From the NCBI RefSeq assembly GCF_024704725.1, contig NZ_JALIQS010000009.1:62001-126000 (forward strand): 64,000 bases of DNA, in the 5' to 3' direction. The stretch is from Shinella sp. CPCC 101442. Its GTDB lineage: Bacteria > Pseudomonadota > Alphaproteobacteria > Rhizobiales > Rhizobiaceae. The notes beneath the pieces were generated by a model. That model saw only the letters and a list, made by a program, of their open reading frames with translations, was not told the DNA's origin and made no database searches. Of this stretch, positions 57,349 through 64,000 are shown piece after piece. Position 1 is the stretch's first letter, and the number at the start of each line of letters is the position of its first letter. The translations under genes and the position numbers were made by a program.

Positions 57349-57393
57349 GGCCTTTTGAGCATCGGCCGTCGCTGATGTCGGCGGCCGATGTGA

Positions 57394-58296
57394 TTACTCG
57401 AAAATGCTGCCGAGACGGAGCACCAGCTTCTTGTCGAAGAGGTGGCCGCGGTCGAACATCCAGTTGAGCGCGTCGCGCGTCGTCCAGGCGCGTTTGTAGG
57501 GGCGGGCGCTCGTCAGGGCCTCGAAGACGTCGCAAACGGTGGAAAGCCGAATTTCCTGACCCAGCTGCTCGGCCTTCAGGCCGAGCGGATAGCCGCTGCC
57601 GTCGAGCACTTCATGATGGAAGCGGACGATATCGAGCGTCAGCGGCGATATATCGCCAAGTTCCTTCAGCAGCCGGTAGCCAATTTCGGGGTGGCCTCGC
57701 ATCCGGCTCTTCTCCGCCGCCTCCAGTTGGCCGGCCTTGTTGAGAATGGCGTTCGGGATCATCAGCTTGCCGACATCGTGCAGAAGGCCGGCAACGCCGA
57801 GTTCGCGCACCATGGCGTCGTCGTAGTCGAGCGTCCGCGCAAGACGCATCATCAGTGCGCTGACGGCGAGCGAATGCATATAGGTGCCCTCGTCCTTGGA
57901 CTTCAGGCGCGTGACTTTCAGGAAGACTTCGGGTGCGGCGTCGATGTGATCGCGAATCTCGTCGGCGACAGGCCCGAGCGTCTCGATCTTGAGGTCGCCG
58001 GCACGCACGGCTGCAAAGCTGTCGCGCAGCGCGCTGGTGCCTTGCCTGACGGCCTCCTGCGTGCGTTTCTGGTCCTCCGCCGTGACGACGGCATCCGCAT
58101 CGATATCGATGGTGCTGCGTTGCGGATTGACCAGGGCATAGGCGGCGGATGTCGCGAGAATAGCGCGCACGGTTTCATCGGACTGAACGAGAAAACGCCT
58201 GCCGGAGAATTCGGCATTCGAACATTCCAGCGATTCGACGAACATGCCCTTTTTGACGAGATGCTTCGGAATTCTCCGTACCACGTTGGTCTCCAT
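57394..58296 (-). CDS. HD-GYP domain protein, probable cyclic-di-GMP phosphodiesterase
   Basis: A 300-residue protein. An N-terminal DUF3391-like part (RRIPKHLVKKGMFVESLECS) is followed by the HD-GYP domain: GLLHDVGKLMIP, HPEIGYRLLKEL, FHHEVLDGSGYP and CDVFEALTSARPYKRA hold the metal-binding HD and GYP-loop residues. Such proteins hydrolyse cyclic-di-GMP. Start placed at ATG 58296; a TTG 17 codons upstream is a weaker choice. Its neighbour at 59957 encodes a cyclic-di-GMP synthase/phosphodiesterase. Confidence 0.9.
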   Translation of the reverse strand: METNVVRRIPKHLVKKGMFVESLECSNAEFSGRRFLVQSDETVRAILATSAAYALVNPQRSTIDIDADAVVTAEDQKRTQEAVRQGTSALRDSFAAVRAGDLKIETLGPVADEIRDHIDAAPEVFLKVTRLKSKDEGTYMHSLAVSALMMRLARTLDYDDAMVRELGVAGLLHDVGKLMIPNAILNKAGQLEAAEKSRMRGHPEIGYRLLKELGDISPLTLDIVRFHHEVLDGSGYPLGLKAEQLGQEIRLSTVCDVFEALTSARPYKRAWTTRDALNWMFDRGHLFDKKLVLRLGSIFE

Positions 58297-58487
58297 CCCC
58301 GCGTATTGGTAGTTTGCAGGAACAAAACCTAACCTTTGTTTAAGCAAGTCCTGTTTTAGTCCGCCTCTTTCGAAAGGCTCTGAAAATGCCGGCGTGGTAG
58401 CGAGCCATTGATTTTTGGCTATTCTGCCCTTACTGCAACGTTGCAGTGCCGCTGCGACCCTGCGCTGCCGATATCGAGAGACGTATC

Positions 58488-59864
58488 ATGATCGATTCCA
58501 AGACCCTTGCCGGCCGTTTTCCCGGTGATTTCGTGTTCGGTGTGGCAACCGCCGCCTTCCAGATCGAAGGGGCATCGAAACTGGATGGCCGCAAGCCATC
58601 GATCTGGGATGCGTTCTCCAACATGCCGGGCAGGGTCCATGGCCGCCACAACGGCGATGTCGCCTGTGATCACTACAACCGCCTGGAAGACGACCTCGAT
58701 CTCATCCAGTCGCTCGGCGTCGAAGCCTACCGGTTCTCCATCGCCTGGCCGCGCATCATTCCCGAGGGAACGGGAGCGGTGAACGAAAAAGGCCTCGATT
58801 TCTACGACCGGCTGGTCGATGGCCTGAAGGCGCGCGGCATCAAGGCCTTCGCGACGCTCTACCACTGGGACCTGCCGCTGATGCTGGCGGGCGATGGCGG
58901 TTGGACGGCGCGCCAGACGGCCTATGCCTTCCAGCGCTATGCCAAGACGGTCATCGCCCGGATCGGCGACCGGCTGGATGCGGTGGCGACCTTCAACGAG
59001 CCCTGGTGCTCCGTCTGGCTGAGCCATCTCTACGGCATTCACGCGCCCGGCGAACGCAACATGGATGCGGCGCTGCATGCGCTGCATTTCACCAATCTCG
59101 CGCATGGTCTCGGTGTTGCCGCCATCCGCTCCGAACAGCCGAATCTCCCCGTCGGCCTCGTGCTGAACGCCCATTCCGTCTATGCCGGCAGCGACAGCGC
59201 GGCGGACCGGGATGCCGCTGCCCGTGCCAATGATTTCCACAACGGCGTCTTCTTCGGTCCGGTCTTCAAGGGCGCGTATCCGGAGCGTTTCCTCTCGGCC
59301 CTCGGTCACCGCATGCCGGAGATCGAACCGGGCGACATGGAGACGATCGCGCAGCCGCTCGACTGGTGGGGCCTCAATTATTACACGCCCATGCGCGTCG
59401 CGGACGATCCGTCCGGCGATGCGGATTTTCCGGCGACGGTACCGGCCCCGCCGGTCGTGGACGTCAAGACGGATATCGGCTGGGAGGTGTTTGCACCGGC
59501 ACTCGGCGATCTCATCCGCAAGCTCAATGCGGACTATACGCTGCCCGATTGCTACATCACGGAGAATGGCGCCTGCTACAATATGGGCGTGGAAAACGGC
59601 GTGGTCGATGACCAGCCGCGCCTCGATTACATTTCCGACCATCTCGGCATCACGGCCGATCTTATCGGCGAAGGGTATCCGATGCGCGGCTACTTCGCCT
59701 GGAGCCTGATGGACAATTTCGAATGGGCGGAAGGCTACCGGATGCGCTTCGGTATCGTGCATGTCGACTACGACACGCAGGTGCGCACGGTGAAGAAGAG
59801 CGGCCTTTGGTATAGCGAACTCGCCGGCCATTTCCCGAAGGGAAACCACAAGCCGGCCGAATAG
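58488..59864 (+). CDS. Beta-glucosidase, glycoside hydrolase family 1
   Basis: A 458-residue GH1 enzyme, starting MIDSKTLAGRFPGDFVFGVATAAFQIEG. The acid/base Glu lies in TFNEPWCSVW and the nucleophile Glu in CYITENGACYN; the GH1 N-terminal signature FVFGVATAAFQIEG is intact. It lacks a signal peptide, so it should split imported beta-glucosides such as cellobiose in the cytoplasm. GAGAG precedes the ATG at 58488. A GC-rich inverted repeat (GCCGGCC/GGCCGGC, 59852-59870) spans its stop codon. Confidence 0.94.
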   Translation: MIDSKTLAGRFPGDFVFGVATAAFQIEGASKLDGRKPSIWDAFSNMPGRVHGRHNGDVACDHYNRLEDDLDLIQSLGVEAYRFSIAWPRIIPEGTGAVNEKGLDFYDRLVDGLKARGIKAFATLYHWDLPLMLAGDGGWTARQTAYAFQRYAKTVIARIGDRLDAVATFNEPWCSVWLSHLYGIHAPGERNMDAALHALHFTNLAHGLGVAAIRSEQPNLPVGLVLNAHSVYAGSDSAADRDAAARANDFHNGVFFGPVFKGAYPERFLSALGHRMPEIEPGDMETIAQPLDWWGLNYYTPMRVADDPSGDADFPATVPAPPVVDVKTDIGWEVFAPALGDLIRKLNADYTLPDCYITENGACYNMGVENGVVDDQPRLDYISDHLGITADLIGEGYPMRGYFAWSLMDNFEWAEGYRMRFGIVHVDYDTQVRTVKKSGLWYSELAGHFPKGNHKPAE

Positions 59865-59956
59865 GCCGGCATACCAGGATCGCTCGTATTGGCATGAGAG
59901 CCGTAAAGGATTCATAACGCTTCTGCCGCATCATCCTTTCCTGGTCGGAGAACCTG

Positions 59957-62149
59957 ATGCGGCGGCTTGCACACCATCTTTCCAGTATGCTCGGCGCCCG
60001 GCGGCTCGCAGTCGTTCTTGGCGTGCTCGGCTCGTTCGCGGTCGTCGTCAGTCTCGCGACCGTGCTTGTCATGATGGCATTGGGTTTCCTCGCCAACCGG
60101 GCAAACGAACTGGACGAGGAGCGCACGCGCCAGACCGTGTTCGGTGCGCTCTCCTCCATGCGCAGCTCCATCGTCACGACGGCGCGCGATTATTCGGTCT
60201 GGGACGATGCGGTTGCTGGCGTCTACGGTACGCCCGACATGCCCTGGCTCATCACCAATTTCGGTCTCGCCACCGAAGGCGGGCCTTTGTTCGACACCGT
60301 CTTCCTCGTCGACGAGAAGGGCGGCACGATGCTGGCCTATCGCAACGGCGCGCCCTTCGAGGCGGATGCGCAAAGCTTTGGCGGGGCGGCCTTCGAGACG
60401 ATGCGCCGGGAGGTGGTGGAAGCGGGTCTCACATCCGGCAAGGAACTCGGCGCGTTCCTTCAGACGCCGAAAGGACCGGCGGTGGCCGCCGTTTCCGCTA
60501 TCCGGCCGGTTTCCGATGCCGTCAAGGCGCCGGAGAACGGTTTGCGCACGCTTTTCATCCTGCGCCATCTGACGCCCGCCCGCATCTCGAAGATTTCGGA
60601 CAATTTCCTCGTGTCCGGTCTTCTTCTGACAGATACGGCGCCTGCGAACGGCGATGCCGTTGCGCTCAACGATCCCGACGGCAGGGCGCTCGGCTATCTC
60701 TCCTGGACGCCGGAGGCGCCGGGCGACAAGAGCTACGATCAGGTGCGCCCGCTCGTGCTTCTGGCTCTTGCCGGCGTGGTCGTCTTCTTCGCACTGCTGG
60801 TCCTGACCGGCGCCATCTTCGCAGTTCGCCTCAAGGCCGATGAGAATACGGCGCGCATGCAGGCCCTGACGGATCGGTTGAGTGGCTTGCGCAACCGCAC
60901 CGGCCTCTATCTCGGTCTCGACGAGCTGAACGCGCGCGCAGCGATCGAGGCGCGCGATGTCCTGATGCTCTATCTCGATCTCGACGGCTTCAAGGACGTC
61001 AACGATTTCTATGGCCACGCCGTCGGCGACCGGCTCATTCGAGGCGTCTCGGCCGGCCTGTCCCGTCTCGTGCCCGAAGATGCCATGCTCGCCCGTATCG
61101 GCGGCGACGAGTTCGCCATCGTGTTCCTTGCCGGCTCGGACGGTGCGGAAACCGAACGGCTGACACATGCGCTCCTCGACTTCTTCACCGAGCCTTTCGC
61201 CATCGGCGATCGCGTCGCCATCGTCGGTGCCAGCATCGGCATTGCCGTCTCGCATCACGGCGCGGTGGCCGGCGAAGAACTCTTGCGGCGCGCCGACGTC
61301 GCCATGTATCGCGCAAAACATGCCGGCCGAGGCCGGGCCATGCACTACGAAACCTTGATGGACGACGACCGCGATGCACGCCGGGAAATGGAAGAGGCGT
61401 TGCGGATGGCGGTGGCGCGCGGTGAGATCGATGTCGTCTACCAGCCGATCGTCCGGGCACGCGGGCGCGATATCTGCGGCGTCGAGGCATTGGCCCGCTG
61501 GACGCGCGGAACCCAGCCGGTGCCGCCCGACGTCTTCATCCCGCTCGCCGAGGCGACCGGCATCATCGATGCGCTCGGCCCGATGATCCTCAAGCGGGCG
61601 TGTGAAGCGGCGCGGCAATGGCCCGATCTCGGCGTCTCGATCAACGTCTCCCCGGCGCAGTTCCGCAATCCCTATTTTCCGGACCAGGCGCTGGCGATCA
61701 TAGCGGAAGCGGGAATCGAGCCGGCGCGCATCACGCTTGAAATCACCGAGGGCTATTTCATCCAGAATCCCGGCCGGGCGAAACTCGTCATGGACCGGCT
61801 GAAGGCGGGTGGCGTGCGCATCGCACTCGACGATTTCGGCGCCGGCTTCTCGTCGATCGGCTATCTCATCCGTTTCGGCTTCGACCGCATGAAGATCGAC
61901 CGTTCGCTGACCATGGCCGGGCAGCAGTCGATCAAGGGTGGGGCGATGCTGCAGGCGACGGTGGCGCTGGCGGCCTCTTTCGACATGCCCGTCACGGCCG
62001 AGGGCGTGGAAACGGCCGAGCAGGCCGCCTTCCTGCATCTGTGTGGCTGCGACCAGTTGCAGGGCTATTTCTATGGTCGGCCGATGAGCGAAAAGGCGAT
62101 CTGCGACCTCATCGCCCCGCCGGCCGCCACGCAGAGCATCGCCGGCTGA
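59957..62149 (+). CDS. CHASE4-GGDEF-EAL cyclic-di-GMP signalling protein
   Basis: A 730-residue membrane protein. One membrane segment (about residues 17-45) leads to a periplasmic CHASE4 domain with TTARDYSVWDDAVAGVYG; a second membrane segment is near 265-290. The GGDEF domain has the intact RIGGDEFAIVF motif and the EAL domain the intact GVEALARW plus DDFGAGFSSIGYL and KIDRSL, so both synthase and phosphodiesterase activity are possible. The external ligand is unknown. It ends one base before the convergent trhO gene. Confidence 0.92.
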   Translation: MRRLAHHLSSMLGARRLAVVLGVLGSFAVVVSLATVLVMMALGFLANRANELDEERTRQTVFGALSSMRSSIVTTARDYSVWDDAVAGVYGTPDMPWLITNFGLATEGGPLFDTVFLVDEKGGTMLAYRNGAPFEADAQSFGGAAFETMRREVVEAGLTSGKELGAFLQTPKGPAVAAVSAIRPVSDAVKAPENGLRTLFILRHLTPARISKISDNFLVSGLLLTDTAPANGDAVALNDPDGRALGYLSWTPEAPGDKSYDQVRPLVLLALAGVVVFFALLVLTGAIFAVRLKADENTARMQALTDRLSGLRNRTGLYLGLDELNARAAIEARDVLMLYLDLDGFKDVNDFYGHAVGDRLIRGVSAGLSRLVPEDAMLARIGGDEFAIVFLAGSDGAETERLTHALLDFFTEPFAIGDRVAIVGASIGIAVSHHGAVAGEELLRRADVAMYRAKHAGRGRAMHYETLMDDDRDARREMEEALRMAVARGEIDVVYQPIVRARGRDICGVEALARWTRGTQPVPPDVFIPLAEATGIIDALGPMILKRACEAARQWPDLGVSINVSPAQFRNPYFPDQALAIIAEAGIEPARITLEITEGYFIQNPGRAKLVMDRLKAGGVRIALDDFGAGFSSIGYLIRFGFDRMKIDRSLTMAGQQSIKGGAMLQATVALAASFDMPVTAEGVETAEQAAFLHLCGCDQLQGYFYGRPMSEKAICDLIAPPAATQSIAG

Positions 62150-63097
62150 TTATTTGCCGAGGTGGCGCTCGCCGCGTTGCTTCGCCAGATCCATCTGCTT
62201 CTGCCGCTGGCGAAAGCGCAGGCGATCTTCTTCGCTGCGCGTCGCGTGGCAATGCGAGCAGGATACGCCGGCTTCGTAGAGGGGAGACGTCATCTCCTCC
62301 GCCGTCAGCGGGTGGCGGCAGGCGCGGCAAAGCTTGAGCCTGCCTTCCTCCAGGCCGTGCAGCACGGAGACGCGCTCGTCGAAGACGAAGCAGGCGCCCT
62401 CCCACAGGCTTTCCTCCGGCGGCACTTCCTCGAGATACTTAAGGATGCCGCCCTTGAGGTGGTAGACCTCCTCGAAACCTTCTTCCTTCATGAAGGCCGT
62501 CGCCTTTTCACAGCGGATACCGCCGGTGCAGTACATGGCAATCTTCGGCTTGTTGTGCAGGCCGGTATTGTTGCGCACCCAGTCCGGAAACTCGCGGAAG
62601 GTTTTCGTGTTCGGATCGATCGCGCCCTTGAATATGCCGATCGCGGTCTCGTAGTCGTTGCGCGTGTCGATGACGATCGTATCCGGATCCGAGATCAGCG
62701 CGTTCCAGTCGGCAGGCGCCACATAGGTGCCCACGGAGCGCGTGGGGTCGATATCCTCGACGCCCATGGTGACGATCTCTTTCTTCAGCCGCACCTTCAT
62801 GCGCAGGAAGGGCATGTCGGCCGCATGGCTTTCCTTGTGCTCGAGGTCGGCAAATTCCGGCTGGCTGCGCAGGAAGGAAAGCACGCTGCGAATGCCGGCG
62901 GCGGGACCGGCGATCGTGCCGTTGATACCCTCATGGGCGAGCAGCAGCGTGCCGCGCACGCCGTTTTCCTCGCACAGTGCCTGCAACGGTGCGCGCAGCT
63001 CCGCAAAGCGCGGAACCGAGACGAAATGGTAGAGCGCGGCGACCAGGAAGCCGTCATTTGCTGCGGGTGAGGAAATCTCGTGTGCGATGTCTGTCAT
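62150..63097 (-). CDS. trhO: tRNA uridine(34) hydroxylase, rhodanese-like
   Basis: A 315-residue enzyme that makes 5-hydroxyuridine at position 34 of some tRNAs. The rhodanese domain has the active loop [14 protein letters not shown] with the catalytic Cys and Arg, preceded by a ferredoxin-like N-terminal domain ([18 protein letters not shown]). The C-terminal [29 protein letters not shown] is the family's cysteine-rich tail, likely a zinc site. The ATG at 63097 is the natural start. Its stop abuts the GGDEF-EAL gene's stop. Confidence 0.94.
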   Translation of the reverse strand: MTDIAHEISSPAANDGFLVAALYHFVSVPRFAELRAPLQALCEENGVRGTLLLAHEGINGTIAGPAAGIRSVLSFLRSQPEFADLEHKESHAADMPFLRMKVRLKKEIVTMGVEDIDPTRSVGTYVAPADWNALISDPDTIVIDTRNDYETAIGIFKGAIDPNTKTFREFPDWVRNNTGLHNKPKIAMYCTGGIRCEKATAFMKEEGFEEVYHLKGGILKYLEEVPPEESLWEGACFVFDERVSVLHGLEEGRLKLCRACRHPLTAEEMTSPLYEAGVSCSHCHATRSEEDRLRFRQRQKQMDLAKQRGERHLGK

Positions 63098-63158
63098 GGG
63101 GTCGCCACATACAGCTTTCGCGCTTTTCAGGCAATGCGGCGCGAAAGCGCGCCACCCG

Positions 63159-63644
63159 TTACGCCAGCTGGTGCAGGTGCGCGCCGTCGCTGGTGCCGAG
63201 CGCCATCGACTGGTTGGAATACTGGCTCTCGCCCGTTACTTCCCGGCCAACCCAGTTCGGCAGTTCCGGGTCGTCGTGGATCGAGGACAGCTCGACTTCC
63301 GCGATCACCAGTCCACGATGGGCGCCGCCATAGACGTCGACCTCCCAGACATAGCCGGCATGCGGCACCTTGTAGCGCACTTTCTCGATGATCGTGCCGA
63401 CGGCGTGCCGCAGCATGTCGTCAGCCTCGTCGCGGCCGATCTCGACTTCATATTCGTCGCGAACGAGCGCGGTATGGCCGACTTTGATGGTGAGGCGGGC
63501 GCGCCCGTCGCCATAGATGCGAACGCGCAGCGACCGATCGTCCTGAGCCACGATATAGGCTTGCCTTATGGCGACGCCTTCGTTTGCGAAGGTGCGCCAT
63601 CGCTGGCCCGACACCAGGAACTTCCGCTCGATCTCTTTAGCCAT
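63159..63644 (-). CDS. CYTH domain triphosphate tunnel metalloenzyme
   Basis: A 161-residue protein beginning [13 protein letters not shown], which contains the EXEXK motif of the CYTH/adenylate cyclase class IV family. Further conserved acidic and basic residues follow in [15 protein letters not shown] and [14 protein letters not shown]. Bacterial members are inorganic triphosphatases. The frame extends 22 codons upstream, but [11 protein letters not shown] is the family start. It lies 61 bases from trhO in the same direction. Confidence 0.9.
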   Translation of the reverse strand: MAKEIERKFLVSGQRWRTFANEGVAIRQAYIVAQDDRSLRVRIYGDGRARLTIKVGHTALVRDEYEVEIGRDEADDMLRHAVGTIIEKVRYKVPHAGYVWEVDVYGGAHRGLVIAEVELSSIHDDPELPNWVGREVTGESQYSNQSMALGTSDGAHLHQLA

Positions 63645-63800
63645 AGGCTCGCTTTCGCTGTCTCTGAGATGGGCTTGGGCGAGGGGCAGACTACACGATA
63701 AGTGTGTCATGACAAGTCCATGAATCAGGCATAAGGCTCGACAGGACGTCGCAGACGCGGTATTTGCGTCTCAATTCAATCGTTTTAAAAGGTCCGTGCC

Positions 63801-64000
63801 ATGAGCGAGAAGAACGCCAAGCTCCTTTCCGTCCTGAAGCTGCAGCCAGTCGTGCCGGTGCTGGTCATCGACGACGTCAAGACGGCCGTGCCTTTGGCGC
63901 GGGCGCTGGTTGCCGGCGGCCTCAAGGCGATCGAAATCACGCTGCGCACGCCGGCAGCGCTCGAAGCGATCCGCGCGGTTGCCAACGAGGTCGAGGGTGC
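63801..64000 (+). CDS. eda: KDPG aldolase (Entner-Doudoroff), 3' end outside window
   Basis: The first 66 residues of a class I aldolase: [25 protein letters not shown], then [31 protein letters not shown]. The Glu in [11 protein letters not shown] is the general base of KDPG/KHG aldolases. The enzyme splits 2-keto-3-deoxy-6-phosphogluconate to pyruvate and glyceraldehyde 3-phosphate. The gene runs off the right edge, so the Schiff-base Lys cannot be checked. AAAGG lies near the ATG at 63801. Confidence 0.85.
   Translation, partial: MSEKNAKLLSVLKLQPVVPVLVIDDVKTAVPLARALVAGGLKAIEITLRTPAALEAIRAVANEVEG

Noticed and set aside
59912-62038. Open frame of about 700 codons on the minus strand opposite the GGDEF-EAL gene.
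   Set aside because: The plus-strand frame carries intact GGDEF and EAL motifs; the reverse one has none.

Overview
The window is a continuous stretch of high-GC alphaproteobacterial chromosome or large replicon, most likely from the Rhizobiaceae (Rhizobium, Agrobacterium, Shinella or Ensifer group). The support is an intergenic palindrome of the rhizobial RIME type at 10856-10960, a sitABCD manganese transporter with Fur/Mur-like boxes, an Omp2-type porin, and dense sets of sugar ABC transporters with LacI regulators. I cannot fix the genus. I saw no rRNA or tRNA gene, CRISPR array, insertion sequence, integrase or phage gene. Two genes are cut by the window edges: osmF at the left and a KDPG-type aldolase at the right.

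Layout. 1-3622 (+): OsmF-YehY-YehX-YehW osmoprotectant importer. 3619-12218 (-): one operon with a GtsA-like sugar-binding protein, two permeases and an ATPase, followed by GMC oxidoreductase, SDR, GMC oxidoreductase and a Dabb-domain protein; a divergent LacI regulator lies at 12551. 13651-19592 (-): LacI regulator, Gfo/Idh oxidoreductase, CoA-transferase, enoyl-CoA hydratase and aldehyde dehydrogenase, with a divergent DUF993 aldolase-like gene at 19954. 21210-25676: uracil-DNA glycosylase, a small terpene-cyclase-fold protein, nucleoside hydrolase with a DadA-like dehydrogenase, and a small secreted Gly-rich protein. 25670-29164 (-): sitABCD. 29375-35097: a His/Glu-rich membrane-anchored protein, gltX-lysS and an SLC13-type permease. 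35496-39136: porin, TerC, AraC and TetR regulators. 39274-42160 (+): an EmrAB-like efflux pair. 42161-44264: PhzF-like isomerase and a Tat-exported phosphoesterase. 44350-48192 (+): LacI-xylB-xylA. 48521-50029: globin-coupled chemoreceptor. 50026-57348: LacI regulator with a divergent CUT2 sugar transporter, sugar epimerase and Gfo/Idh dehydrogenase. 57394-62149: HD-GYP protein, GH1 beta-glucosidase and a CHASE4-GGDEF-EAL protein. 62150-64000: tRNA hydroxylase trhO, a CYTH phosphatase and the start of a KDPG aldolase gene.

Most of the window is carbon acquisition: four LacI-family regulators, each beside a catabolic or transport operon, and most with a palindromic operator readable between the divergent genes. 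In three regions the operators lie on recognisable -35/-10 pairs: 12.3-12.5 kb (LacI), 19.6-19.9 kb (LacI) and 39.2 kb (TetR). The sitABCD promoter at 29.2 kb is bracketed by two near-identical inverted Mur-type boxes.

The best candidates for an undescribed system are the DUF993/Gfo-Idh/CoA-transferase/hydratase/aldehyde-dehydrogenase regulon (13.6-21.1 kb), then the transporter-plus-GMC/SDR/GMC operon (3.6-12.2 kb) and the epimerase plus Gfo/Idh transporter cluster (50.0-57.3 kb). Their substrates cannot be read from sequence. All family calls are from motifs and remembered family features; no database search was run.
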